The position numbers and the translations under genes are program-made. A stretch of DNA of 64,000 nucleotides from Myxococcus hansupus. Its GTDB lineage: Bacteria; Myxococcota; Myxococcia; Myxococcales; Myxococcaceae. The notes under the pieces are model-generated. The model did not search any database. It saw nothing but the letters and a program-made list of their open reading frames with translations, and was not told the DNA's origin. The stretch is taken from NCBI RefSeq assembly GCF_000280925.3, contig NZ_CP012109.1:8638501-8702500 (forward strand), given 5' to 3'. Positions 54,140 to 63,800 of the stretch are shown here, in pieces. Each line of letters starts with the position of its first letter. Position 1 is the stretch's first letter.

Positions 54140-56998
54140 TCAGTTCCTGATGACGACGTTGAAGCTCTGCACGGCGAAGTTGCCCACGCCGTCGTTCATC
54201 CACAGGTCGAAGGTGTGCGGCCCGTTCACCATCTCGCGCGTGTCGAACTCCGCCGTCCACGTGCCGTCCGCCAACTGCGTGCCCGCGCGGATGCCGGACA
54301 TGTCGCGGCTGAAGCCCACGTTCGTCACCGGACCGAAGTTGTCGGTGACGCGCGCGCGCACGTTGATGGTGCCCATCACCGTGCTGCCCACCGAGGGGGT
54401 GATGAGCGTGGCCGTGGGGGCCTGCGTGTCGTAGTTCACCCGCCGCACGATGTTCGACGTCATGCCCGTCTCGCTGACGACGGAGATGTTGAGCGTGTTC
54501 ACGCCCGGCACCAGCGTGGCCGACGTCTGAATCTGGCCGCCGCCGCGCGGCAGCGTGAAGGCGGGCCCGCCGTTGACGCGCACGGTGGAGGCCGACACGG
54601 TCTGCACGTTGATGGCGTAGTGGAACGTGTGGTTCGGCATGGGGCCGTAGAGCTGGCTGTCCGCGAAGTTGGTGCTGAGCACGGGCGTGCCCGAGTCCAC
54701 CCACAGGTAGAGCAGCTTCTCGGTGACGTTGCCCGCGCTGTCGGTGGCGCGCACCAGGATGACCTGGTTGCCGTAGCTGACGTTCACCGGGTGCTCCACG
54801 GTGCCGTTGCCGAACTCGAGCAGCGAGCTGTTCACCCACTGCGTCTCCACGCGCACGGGCGTCTGGTCCTGCACCGACGAGCGCACGGTGACGACGGGCG
54901 TGCCCACGGCGGCGTTCTCCGCGGGGGACTCGATGGTGAGGAGGGGGGGCACGCGGTCCACCGTGAGGTTGACCTGCTTGGTGGTGACGCCGCCGAAGCT
55001 GTCACGCGCGGTCATCTGGATGATGTTGGGGCCTTCCTCCAGCGTGATGGAGGTGTAGATGAGGCCGCCGTTGCCCGGCGTGAGGGCAATGGGCGCGCCG
55101 CCGTTGATGATGAACGCGGCGTAGGTGATGACGGCGCCCGGGGCGCGCGGCGTGGCGTAGCCCCAGATGTCCAGCGACGTCTCGCGGGTGAAGGCCGGCG
55201 GGTTGCCGATGGTGACCAGCGGCGTGTTGTGCGGGAACGGGTCGATGATGATGGTGCGCGAGGCCGTGCTGCCCAGCAGGTTGGCCAGCGGCGCCCGCAG
55301 CTCCACGCCGGAGTACACCGCGCGGTAGTCCTGCGCGCCCGTGGTGGTCCACGAGTCGACCGGCGGCACCCAGTTGAACGTGAAGAGTCCGTCTCCGTCC
55401 GCGTCCACGTCCGCGCCCACCGGCACGCCGGCGACGTAGAAGGTGACGACGCCGTAGCCGCCGCCCCGGACCACCGCGCCGCCGTCCGTCACGCGGGCGG
55501 ACAGCGTGGTGCCGTTGCCCACGGTGACGCGCGCGTTGACCGCGGGCGACTGGATGGTGGTGACGGTGGGACGGCCCGTCACGGGAGGCAGGGGCGGGGT
55601 GTACGCATTCACGCGCGCCGAACCGGTGACGCCGGGCGCGCCGCCGGACGCGGCGATGAGCGTCACCTCGGAGGTGAGCGCGGGCAGGAGCTGGGGCGGC
55701 GCGGTGACGGTGACGGTGACGGTGCCCTCGCCGCCCGCGGGCAGGAAGAGGGTGACGGGGCTGACCGACGCGGACCAGCCGGGCAGGCCGCCCTGGGTGC
55801 TCAGCGTGTACGTGTCCGCCTGGTAGCCGTGGTTGCGCACGCTGAAGGTGAAGGTCGTCTGCTGCGGCGACGGGCTGTCCAGCTCCAGCTCCTGCCGGTC
55901 CGCGCCGACGACGGCGACGCGCACGCTGAAGTCACCGAAGCACGACAGGCCCAGGGCCGCGAAAGTGGTGGGGATGTCGAAGGTGGCCGAGCCCGTGCGC
56001 CAGCTCCCGTCCGCGGACTGGCGCGCCTTCATCCACTCAATGGCGTTGCGCAGGCGCGGGTTGGTGGCGGGCTCGCGGTCCGCGAGGCACAGCGCGTAGA
56101 TGGCGCTGCCGGTGGCGAAGTCGTTGGCCGCCTCGTTGGGCAGGTTGCCCCAGCCGGCGTTGCCGGGCGAGGTGCGGGTGATGAGCCGCTCGGCCAGGGT
56201 GTTGATGGCGGTGGTGTTCGCGTTGCTCGGGCCCGGGCCCGCGGCCTTCAGGCCCAGCACCGTCCACGCCACCTGGAAGGTGTAGGGCATGCCGTTGCCG
56301 GCCGCCGTCGTGTCGTTGTTGTTCAGGTTGGTGCGCAGGTACGCGGCGGCGCGGTCCAGCGCGGCCTGGTACGCGGCGGCGCGCGCGGGGTCCACGCGCT
56401 GCTTCGCCTGGGCAATGCCCGTCATGATGCGCGCGGTGGTGGACACGCTGCCGTGGTCCACGGGGAAGTCCGCGTGGTCGGAGGGCCAACGGCCGCTGGA
56501 CTCCTGGGTGGACAGCGCCCAGTTGGCGGCGTTCACCAGCGCGGCGCTGTACTGCGTGGAGACGTTCTGGTCGTAGCCCGCGAGGCCGAAGACGGAGAAG
56601 GACGTCTTCTCGTTGCGGAAGGCATTGCCCGTGTGAATCCACGAGCCGTTGGCCAACTGGTCACTGTTGATGCGCTGGGCGAGCAGCTCCAGGTTGGCCA
56701 GGTTGGTGCGCCCGTTGCCCACGACGGCGTTCATGTCGTAGCCGTTGGCGCGGGCGCTGGACAGGCCGTACACCACCGCGCCCTGCCGGTGGCACGCGAC
56801 GCAGTTGTTCGCCTGCGTCCAGTGGACCACGTCCGAGCTCAGGAAGTTGAGGGCCCGTTGCGTGGACTGGGTGTTCGTCTGGGTCTGCGCCGAAGCGGGG
56901 ACCGCGACGAGGAGGGACAGTACCGCCGCCAGCCGGAACAGCACTGACGGCAAGCGGCGCCACGCGGGCCGCTGGGTATCGAGGGGCTTCAAGTTCAC
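54140..56998 (-). CDS. Secreted protein: CxxCH heme site + alpha/alpha-toroid repeats + Ig-like modules (paralogue B)
   Basis: 952 residues from the GTG at 56998. Signal peptide (FRLAAVLSLLVAVPASAQ), CVACH heme motif near residue 64, then toroid repeats (LANGSW, ESSGRWPSDH, SADGSW; FSVFGLAGYDQ, AYQAALDRAAAYLR) to ~400 and Ig-like or bacterial-surface modules to the end (DVDADGDGLFTF, ARDSFGGVTTK, TWTAEFDTREMVNGPHTFDL). The frame is open upstream to an ATG at 57136 with GGGGGG before it, but starting at 56998 gives a compact signal peptide and exactly the paralogue's length, so that start is preferred. Similar to the gene at 48669 throughout; function unknown. Confidence 0.8.
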   Translation of the reverse strand: MNLKPLDTQRPAWRRLPSVLFRLAAVLSLLVAVPASAQTQTNTQSTQRALNFLSSDVVHWTQANNCVACHRQGAVVYGLSSARANGYDMNAVVGNGRTNLANLELLAQRINSDQLANGSWIHTGNAFRNEKTSFSVFGLAGYDQNVSTQYSAALVNAANWALSTQESSGRWPSDHADFPVDHGSVSTTARIMTGIAQAKQRVDPARAAAYQAALDRAAAYLRTNLNNNDTTAAGNGMPYTFQVAWTVLGLKAAGPGPSNANTTAINTLAERLITRTSPGNAGWGNLPNEAANDFATGSAIYALCLADREPATNPRLRNAIEWMKARQSADGSWRTGSATFDIPTTFAALGLSCFGDFSVRVAVVGADRQELELDSPSPQQTTFTFSVRNHGYQADTYTLSTQGGLPGWSASVSPVTLFLPAGGEGTVTVTVTAPPQLLPALTSEVTLIAASGGAPGVTGSARVNAYTPPLPPVTGRPTVTTIQSPAVNARVTVGNGTTLSARVTDGGAVVRGGGYGVVTFYVAGVPVGADVDADGDGLFTFNWVPPVDSWTTTGAQDYRAVYSGVELRAPLANLLGSTASRTIIIDPFPHNTPLVTIGNPPAFTRETSLDIWGYATPRAPGAVITYAAFIINGGAPIALTPGNGGLIYTSITLEEGPNIIQMTARDSFGGVTTKQVNLTVDRVPPLLTIESPAENAAVGTPVVTVRSSVQDQTPVRVETQWVNSSLLEFGNGTVEHPVNVSYGNQVILVRATDSAGNVTEKLLYLWVDSGTPVLSTNFADSQLYGPMPNHTFHYAINVQTVSASTVRVNGGPAFTLPRGGGQIQTSATLVPGVNTLNISVVSETGMTSNIVRRVNYDTQAPTATLITPSVGSTVMGTINVRARVTDNFGPVTNVGFSRDMSGIRAGTQLADGTWTAEFDTREMVNGPHTFDLWMNDGVGNFAVQSFNVVIRN

Positions 56999-57247
56999 TC
57001 CGAAAGACAGCGGGTGCCGGAATTGGCACCCAGCGCTGCTTCCGCGAGGAGCACCCAGGACGCACGACGGCCGTTGCCGGGCGAAGCGCGGGTGGCGTTT
57101 CGTCCGGGTGGGGAGGTCTGACGACTTGGAGAGCATCCCCCCGGACGGCGCGATTGGAGGAATACTCCAGTCTTGTTGGAACTGTCCAGCTCAGCAGGTC
57201 TCGATTGAGTGACAAGATGTCCGGGGTAGGATTGACCCTCCCGGACT

Positions 57248-58213
57248 TCAGCTCCCAACGATGTCGAAGGCCTGTCCCAGGCCGCGGGCGAGGGCGGCGT
57301 CGTAGAGGGCGCGGGCCAGGGCGACGTCCTGGAGCGCGAGCCCGGTGGAGTCGAAGACGGTGATGTCGGTGTCGCTGGCGCGGCCGGGCTTCTTGCCGGC
57401 GACGACCTCGCCCAGGGTGCCGGCGAGCTGCTCGGGGCGCAGGAGGCCGTCGTGCAGCGGGACGTTGACCTCGCCGGAGTGGAGGGCCTGCTCGGTGTCG
57501 TCGATGAAGACGCGGCCTTCGGTGAGCAGGCGTGGATCCAACTCCTGCTTGCCGGGGGCGTCCGCGCCCATGGCGTTGATGTGGGCGCCGGGCTGGAACC
57601 ACTCGCGCTTCACCACGGGGGCGCGGGCGGGGGTGGCGGTGCTGACGATGTCGGCGCCGCAGGCCTCCTGGGCGCTGACGATGCGGCCGCCCTTCTCGGC
57701 CTGGAGCGCCTTGGCGGCGGCCTCGGAGGTGTCGGAGAGGAGCAGCTCCAGGGTGTCGCCGTAGATGGCGCGGTGCGAGTCGATGAGCACGCGGGCCTGC
57801 ACGCCGCAGCCGATGAGGCCCAGGGTGCGGGGCTGCTTCTTCGCGAGGAACTTGGAGGCGACGCCGCCCGCGGCGCCGGTGCGCCAGGCGGTGAGCAGGG
57901 TGCCGTCGAGGATGGCGAGCGGGGACGCGGTGTCCGGGTCGCTGAGGATGTAGAGGGCGCGGACGGTGGGCAGCCCGTGCTTCTCCGGGTTGCGTGGATG
58001 GGCGTTGACCCACTTCACGCCCGCGGCGCCGTCGAGGAACGCCGGCATGGCGCGGAAGTCGCCGTCATACTTCGGCAGGGACAGGTACACCTTGGGCGGC
58101 ATCAGCGACTCGCCGAGGCCGTGGGCACGGAAGGCCCGCTCGACGGCGGTGAGGCCGAGCTCGACGGTGTAGAGGCTGCGGAGGTCCTTCGCGCTGAGGA
58201 TGAGGGTGGGCAT
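57248..58213 (-). CDS. Alanine dehydrogenase / ornithine cyclodeaminase family protein
   Basis: 321 residues from the ATG at 58213. The mu-crystallin/ornithine-cyclodeaminase plan is clear: PPKVYLSLPKYDGDFRAMPAFL and GVKWVNAHPRN (substrate Lys region), DGTLLTAWRTGAAGGVASKFLA, NAD-binding LGLIGCGVQAR, and INAMGADAPGKQELDP. Family members oxidise L-alanine or convert ornithine to proline; which applies here cannot be told. No ribosome site is visible, and a palindromic TATATA box lies five bases upstream, so the mRNA may be leaderless. Transcribed divergently from the DUF1152 gene. Confidence 0.88.
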   Translation of the reverse strand: MPTLILSAKDLRSLYTVELGLTAVERAFRAHGLGESLMPPKVYLSLPKYDGDFRAMPAFLDGAAGVKWVNAHPRNPEKHGLPTVRALYILSDPDTASPLAILDGTLLTAWRTGAAGGVASKFLAKKQPRTLGLIGCGVQARVLIDSHRAIYGDTLELLLSDTSEAAAKALQAEKGGRIVSAQEACGADIVSTATPARAPVVKREWFQPGAHINAMGADAPGKQELDPRLLTEGRVFIDDTEQALHSGEVNVPLHDGLLRPEQLAGTLGEVVAGKKPGRASDTDITVFDSTGLALQDVALARALYDAALARGLGQAFDIVGS

Positions 58214-58217
58214 GGCG

Positions 58218-58231
58218 GCGCTATATAGCGC
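58218..58231. promoter_or_regulatory. 14-bp TATATA palindrome in a divergent promoter
   Basis: GCGCTATATAGCGC is a perfect palindrome in the 55-bp gap between the alanine-dehydrogenase-like gene (ATG 58213, minus) and the DUF1152 gene (ATG 58269, plus). It can serve as a -10 box or operator in both directions; for the minus-strand gene it would start transcription almost at the ATG. Confidence 0.5.
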
Positions 58232-58268
58232 TGGAGGCGCCGTGGTTGGCATTGGAAGGAGTTTGGGA

Positions 58269-59222
58269 ATGGACCTGTCCACTTCACCGCTGTTCCACCG
58301 GCTCGCGGATGCGCGGCACGTGCTCATCGCGGGGGCGGGGGGCGGTTTCGACGTGTTCAGCGGGTTGCCGCTGTTCTTCCGCCTGCGCGAGCTGGGCAAG
58401 CAGGTGTCCCTCGCGAACCTCAGCTTCACCCGGCTGGAGGCCGTCGAGGGCACGGTGCTGGCGCCGGGCTTGATGCGGGTGGATGCGCACACGAACGGAC
58501 CTGAGCACTACTTCCCCGAGGGGCTGCTGGCGCGGTGGTTCCTGAGCCGGGGGGAGCAGGTCCCGGTGTACTGCTTCGAGCGGACGGGCGTCGTGCCCCT
58601 GCGCGAGGCCTACGAGGTCCTGCGCGAACGGCTCGGCTTCGACACGGTGGTCCTGGTGGATGGTGGGACGGACATCCTGATGCGGGGCGACGAGGTGGGG
58701 CTCGGCACGCCCGAGGAGGACCTCAGCAGCCTGGCCGCGGTGGACGCGCTCCCGCTTCGCGACAAGCTGGTGGTGTGTCTGGGGTTTGGCGTCGACTTCC
58801 ACCACGGCGTCTGTCACGCGCACTTCCTGGAGTCCGTGTCCGCGCTCAGCCAGCAGGGGGCCTACCTGGGGGTCACCGCGTTGTTGGAGGGCATGCCGGA
58901 GGTCGCGCTGTACCGCGACGCGGTGAAGGACGTCTGCGAACGGATGCCGCGAGCGCCCAGCATCGTGTCCCTGTCCGTGGTGAGCGCGCTGGAAGGCGAG
59001 TACGGGGATGTCCACCGCACGGTCCGCACGAAGGGCAGCACGCTGTGGATCAACCCGCTGATGAGCATGTACTGGGCGTTCGATTTGACGGCGGTGGCCC
59101 GGCGCTGCCTCTACCTGGACTCACTGCGTGACACGCAAACGGCGTGGGAGGTCGCGGACCGCATCCTGTCCTTCCGCAACCAGTGTCAGCGCATCCGGCC
59201 GTGGAAGGACATCCCTGTGTGA
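58269..59222 (+). CDS. DUF1152 domain protein
   Basis: 317 residues. DUF1152 features: a nucleotide-binding-like start VLIAGAGGGFDVFSGLPLFF, TVVLVDGGTDILMRGDEVGLGTPEEDL, and FGVDFHHGVCHAHFLESVSAL. The conserved Gly-rich and acidic loops suggest an enzyme acting on a small phosphorylated or nucleotide substrate, but no activity is established to my knowledge. GGAAGGAG precedes the ATG at 58269. Divergent from the alanine-dehydrogenase-like gene through a 55-bp shared promoter region. Confidence 0.85.
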   Translation: MDLSTSPLFHRLADARHVLIAGAGGGFDVFSGLPLFFRLRELGKQVSLANLSFTRLEAVEGTVLAPGLMRVDAHTNGPEHYFPEGLLARWFLSRGEQVPVYCFERTGVVPLREAYEVLRERLGFDTVVLVDGGTDILMRGDEVGLGTPEEDLSSLAAVDALPLRDKLVVCLGFGVDFHHGVCHAHFLESVSALSQQGAYLGVTALLEGMPEVALYRDAVKDVCERMPRAPSIVSLSVVSALEGEYGDVHRTVRTKGSTLWINPLMSMYWAFDLTAVARRCLYLDSLRDTQTAWEVADRILSFRNQCQRIRPWKDIPV

Positions 59223-59246
59223 CGACGGGCGTCTGAGCGTCCGAAG

Positions 59247-59672
59247 CTACGCCGGTTGCGCGTCCACCCACTCCGCCAGGATGTCCGCGTGGCACGGGCC
59301 GGGCTTGCACCAGCAGCCCAGGCGTTTGCCACGCAACGTCAGGGCCGCGGCGCGGAAGTCCGCGTCATGCCGGACGCGCAGCGCCAGGTACCAGCGATAC
59401 GCGTCGAAGGCATCCGCCTCCGGGCCCATGCGGCCCCGGGCTTCCTCGCGGATGTGTGCTTGCTCCGCTTCCGGCAGCGCGCCCAGCCAGGGCTCGAAGT
59501 AGGCGCGCAGCATGGCGCCCGGCGTGCGCACGCCTCCGGGCTTGAACGGGTTGCCGAAGCGGCCGGGCACCGGGTTGCGGGGGCTCGGCTTCGCGTAGGC
59601 GCGGAACGCCCGGCCCACGTACACGTCGCAGGCGTCGTGGACATGGACCGCCGTGGTGCGCGTCACGGTCAT
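59247..59672 (-). CDS. DUF4326 domain protein
   Basis: 141 residues. DUF4326 pattern: VYVGRAFRAYAKPSPRNPVPGRFGNPFK near the N terminus and LRGKRLGCWCKPGPCHADILAEWVD at the C terminus, with conserved CWCKPGPCH (possible metal or catalytic cysteines/histidine). These proteins occur in phages and bacteria without settled function. It converges on the DUF1152 gene. Confidence 0.88.
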   Translation of the reverse strand: MTVTRTTAVHVHDACDVYVGRAFRAYAKPSPRNPVPGRFGNPFKPGGVRTPGAMLRAYFEPWLGALPEAEQAHIREEARGRMGPEADAFDAYRWYLALRVRHDADFRAAALTLRGKRLGCWCKPGPCHADILAEWVDAQPA

Positions 59673-59691
59673 CGGCGTGGTTTCCCTCGTC

Positions 59692-59976
59692 CTACTTCTT
59701 CCCCGGGCGCTTCTTGCCCGCGGCGGGCGCGACGACGGGCTCGGGCGGCTTCTCCGCCTCGGCCTTCAACGTGTCGCGCTCCTCCAGCACCTTCGCGAGC
59801 TGCGTCTCCAGCTCCCCCACGCGCTCCTTCAACGTCGCGTTCTCCTCGCGCAGCGTGTCCGCGTCCTTCTTCGCCGAGCTCGCCTCCACGCGCGCCCGCG
59901 TCAGCTCGCGCGACGACGTGCAACCCACGGCGAGGGGAACCACCGCCAGCGACACCACCGTCATCCATGCCTTCAT
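59692..59976 (-). CDS. Small coiled-coil lipoprotein
   Basis: 94 residues from the ATG at 59976 (AGGAG nine bases upstream). Lipobox LAVGC places the lipidated Cys near residue 19. Residues ~30-75 form a charged heptad coiled coil (ADTLREENATLKERVGELET, QLAKVLEERDTLKAEAEK), reminiscent of Lpp-like spacers, and the C terminus is basic (GKKRPGKK), perhaps binding peptidoglycan. It lies between the DUF4326 and methyltransferase genes, all on the minus strand. Confidence 0.78.
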   Translation of the reverse strand: MKAWMTVVSLAVVPLAVGCTSSRELTRARVEASSAKKDADTLREENATLKERVGELETQLAKVLEERDTLKAEAEKPPEPVVAPAAGKKRPGKK

Positions 59977-60078
59977 GTGATTCAGCTCCTGGACGCCTGG
60001 GCCCATGGCCCTGAGTCCGGGAGGACCGGCGTCACGGCGCGAAGCGTAGACATGGAGCGAGCGCCACCGGAAGCCGCG

Positions 60079-60843
60079 TCAATTGGTTGTATCTCCAACG
60101 ACACGATCGCTGACTTCGTGAATCCAGACGTGCTCCAGGCCCCACGTGAAGAGGAGCCGGTGCTTCGACACCACCGCGATGCCCGGCGCCTCCACCGGCC
60201 GCGTCACCGTGAGGATGCGGGTGCCCGGGCGGCAGGTGCGGAAGCGCTCCACGAGCCGGGCGCGCGTCTGCGGCGTCAGCGCCGTCCAGTTGGTGAAGAC
60301 GTGCGTGGCGTCCTGGAGGTCCGCCTGCATCGCGTCGCCCAGTACGAGCCGGGCGCCGGCCGCCTCCACCGGCTTTCGCGCCAGGGCGACGTGGTGCTGC
60401 ATCAGCTCGATGCCCACGGCCTCCGCGCCCAGCCAGCGCGCGGCCAGCAGCGTGCGCCCGCGCCCCGCGCCCAGGTCCACCAGCCGCGAGCCGGGGCCCA
60501 GGCCCGCCTTCCAGAAGAGCCACACGCCCGTGTGCACGGGCATCTCACCGTACATCAGCTCCTTGAGAATCTGCCCGCTGGCCTGGAGCACCCGCCGCAC
60601 CTCGAACGACTGCTTCAGGCGGTAGGGCGAGACGAAGACTTCGCGCAGCCAGATGCCCAGGTAGGACGGGAGCAGCCGGGGCCGGCGCAGCAGGAGCAAC
60701 ACGTCCGCGAGCCGGGTGAAGAGCTCGATGAACATGACGCTGACGCGCAGGACGACGAGCGCCGGCAGGGACATGCCGTAGTCATCATCGTCCGGCGCGT
60801 CTTGCTGGGACTTCACCGGCGGGCTGGAGGAGGGCTCCGTCAT
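60079..60843 (-). CDS. Class I SAM-dependent methyltransferase with N-terminal membrane segment
   Basis: 254 residues. A hydrophobic N-terminal region (LPALVVLRVSVMFIELFTRLADVLLLL, about 25-52) probably ties it to the membrane. The catalytic part has motif I LVDLGAGRGRTLLAARWLGA, EAVGIELMQHHVALAR (motif II) and VLGDAMQADLQDATHVFTNW (motif III/IV). This resembles Dot1-like or general small-molecule methyltransferases; substrate unknown. Confidence 0.82.
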   Translation of the reverse strand: MTEPSSSPPVKSQQDAPDDDDYGMSLPALVVLRVSVMFIELFTRLADVLLLLRRPRLLPSYLGIWLREVFVSPYRLKQSFEVRRVLQASGQILKELMYGEMPVHTGVWLFWKAGLGPGSRLVDLGAGRGRTLLAARWLGAEAVGIELMQHHVALARKPVEAAGARLVLGDAMQADLQDATHVFTNWTALTPQTRARLVERFRTCRPGTRILTVTRPVEAPGIAVVSKHRLLFTWGLEHVWIHEVSDRVVGDTTN

Positions 60844-60876
60844 GTCCGTGGAGCCCGCGAGGATAACACCCGGGGG

Positions 60877-63800
60877 TCAGCGCACGCGCAGCAGGGTGGA
60901 GCCAGCGCGGGAGGGCGGGGTGAGGACGCCTCCGGGGCCGGTGAGCACTTCGGGGACGCCATCGTGGTCGATGTCCACCAGGGTGATGTCATTCGGGGTG
61001 TTCTGTGTCCCGAAGCAGCTTCCGGGACCGAAGTCGATGTGCCCCCATGACGGCAGGACGCAGACCGTCTGGCGCTCTGGCCAGGTGACGAGCAGCTCGG
61101 GCCGCCCGTCTCCATCCAGGTCGCGGGCGATGATGGAGCCTCCGTACCCACCACCCACGGGCCACCGCCCCGAGTTCGGCACATAGAAATCGAAGTTGCC
61201 CCGTCCCAGGATGGGCAGGAGGGTGTCCACGTTGCCGCAGGTCACCACGATGTCCAGGTGTCCAGGGGCGTCGAGGTCCGCGATGGCCATGCTTTCGCCA
61301 GTGCACGGCGTACTCCCAGCGGGCGCGAACTCTCGCCGCTTGATCAGGGCGCCATGGGCCATGCCTTCGAAGATGATCAGCTCGAAGGTCGAGGCGACGC
61401 TGCGCCGCACGAGCAGGTCCGCCCGCCCGTCCCCGTTGAGGTCCTCCAGGACATGCTGTGGCCTTTCGGAGTAGGTGGCGACCACGCCTCCATCCGAGAA
61501 GGTGCCAAGGCCGTCGTTCCGGTACAGGCGCAGGTCGACGTGCGACAACCCGTTCTCCGTTCGCGACAGGTCGACGACCAGATCGAGGTCGCCGTCACCG
61601 TCCACGTCACCCACGGAGATTCCACGCGTGCTCGAAGACGTGAAGACGCTCCCCAGGGGCAGCACTTCCGAGGGGCGGAAGGTGCCGTCTCCGTTGCCTC
61701 GCAGCAGCAAGAGCGAATGTCCGTAGGGCTCCTCCTGCTGGAGCAAGAGCACGAGCAGGTCCACCGTGGCGTCCGCGTCGAAGCGTCCCGTCACCAGCTT
61801 CGAGGGCAGCCAGGCGCCCGTTGGCAGCGGCGAGGGTTCGCGCACCACCAGTCCTCCCTCCGCGCGGGTGAGGTGCACCTGGATGCCGTCGCCGAGCCAT
61901 GAGGCGACGTCGTCGTGTCCGTCCCCATCGAAGTCAGCGGTCACGAAGAGCGCGCCAAAGGGCGAGGCCGAAGGGGCCTCCAGGTCTCTGAGGACGCGCA
62001 CGGTCTGATGGATGCCCGAGAGGACGGCCAGGTCTGGCTTGCCGCTGCCATCGAAGTCCGCCGCCACCAGCCGCGTGGGATGGCGTCCCGCGGGCAGCGT
62101 CCGGATGATGAACGTGCCGTCTCCCCGCCCATGAAAGAGCGTGACGGTGTCTGCGTCCGCATGGACATACGCCAGGTCCTGCGTACCGTTGCCATCGAGG
62201 TCACCGGAGATGAGGTGGCTCGTCTCTCCGAAGCCGTACCACGTGTGGTGGTGCAGGCGCAGGGGCGCGGCGAACCGGCCGCGGCCATCCCCTTGCAACA
62301 GATAGATGGAAGATTCACCCGCCCCCACGACGAGCGCGGCGATGTCCAGATGCCCATCGCCGTTGAAGTCCTCGGCGGTGGCGAAGCGGACGTTGTCTGC
62401 CAGTTCGCCGATGTGTTCGGACACGAAGGTGAGCGGGCCTCGACCGTAGAAGGCCTGGAGCGCGTGGCCGACGACCATCAAGTCCCGTTGGCCGTCGTTG
62501 TCGAAATCACCGGCGACCACGGTGCTCCCCGGAGTGTGGGAGAGCTTCTCTCCCTCGAAGGCCAGCGTCAGCCGCCCCCCTTCGGTGTGGCGCATGACGA
62601 CAATCCGGTGGGTCAAGGCGACGACGAGCTCGGGTGTCCCGTCACCATCCAGGTCCGTTGCGACCGGAGGGGTGAGTGCATGATTGGAGTTGTCGTTGAA
62701 CCGGTACGGAATGGAGCTCTGGACCGCATCATGGAAGTGACCGTCGCCCTGGCCGCGCAGGACCTGGAGGCTGGAGGTACCGCTGGAGCGGGCGTCGACG
62801 GCAATCAGGTCGAGGTTGCCGTCCTGGTCCAGGTCCGCGGTGACCATGTGCTGTCCGGGCAGCCGGTTTCCGACCTGAGCGTTCGGGACGGTGAAGCCGC
62901 CATGGCCCTGGCCTCGCAGCACCCACGCCTGCTCGTCGGAGGCCGAGCTGTTGTGCAGCACGGCGATGTCGGGCTTGCCGTCCCGATTGAAGTCACCCAG
63001 CGCGGTTCCATAGGTCCGCGCCGGATAGGGCTGGCGCAGGCGCCGCGTCGGGTTGGCATCCAGGTTCACCTCGCAGCGCTGCGCCGGAGCGGCGAGCGCC
63101 ACGGTGAAGGTGCGCGTCGCGGGTGAGGTGCCAGGGACGACGGCGGTGATGCGGAGCCGCGCGGAGGGTGCGACGCCGGGCACGTCCCTGGGGCGGTTCC
63201 AGCGAAAGGTGTGCGCCGCTCCACTGGGTGAAGTGTCGAGGGCGGTCAGTCCGGACGAGAAGTCGAAGAGGGTATCTCCCGCGAGGGTCGCGCGGGTGAA
63301 GTCGCCGCTGCCGGTCGCATCGAACTCCACGAGGACGTCCGCGCGCTCCTTGTCCACCTGCCGCAGGGTGTAGGTCACGGGCCGGCAGCCACGGTCCTCC
63401 GAGGGGGCGTCGACCTGTGTGAGCTCCACGGGGGCGGGGAGCGACTTCACGGGGGCCGGCGCCGCGCCGGCGGGGCCTTCCCCCGCGGCATTTCGAGCGA
63501 TGACGGTGACTGTCTGGGCCTTCGTGCTGGGGACGCCCTCCAGGACACTGCTTCGCAGGTCCGCGCCCACGTCCATCCGCACGCCGGAGGGCCGCGCTTC
63601 CACGGTGTAGCCGATGAGCGATGAACGGCCATCGGATTCCGGAGGCTGCCACGTGACGGTGAGCGTGCGCACGCCAGGCTCGGCCGCGACAGAGATGGGC
63701 GCACCCGGCCGCGCGTGTGTGCGCGCGGTGACCCCGCGGCTCTGGAGCCCCTGGCCCACCTCGTTTGTGGCGGACAGGGTGAAGGTGTACTCGGTGTCGT

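Noticed and set aside
53789..56947. 1052-codon plus-strand open frame opposite the second heme/toroid gene
   Set aside because: Antisense shadow, same reasoning as for the first paralogue.
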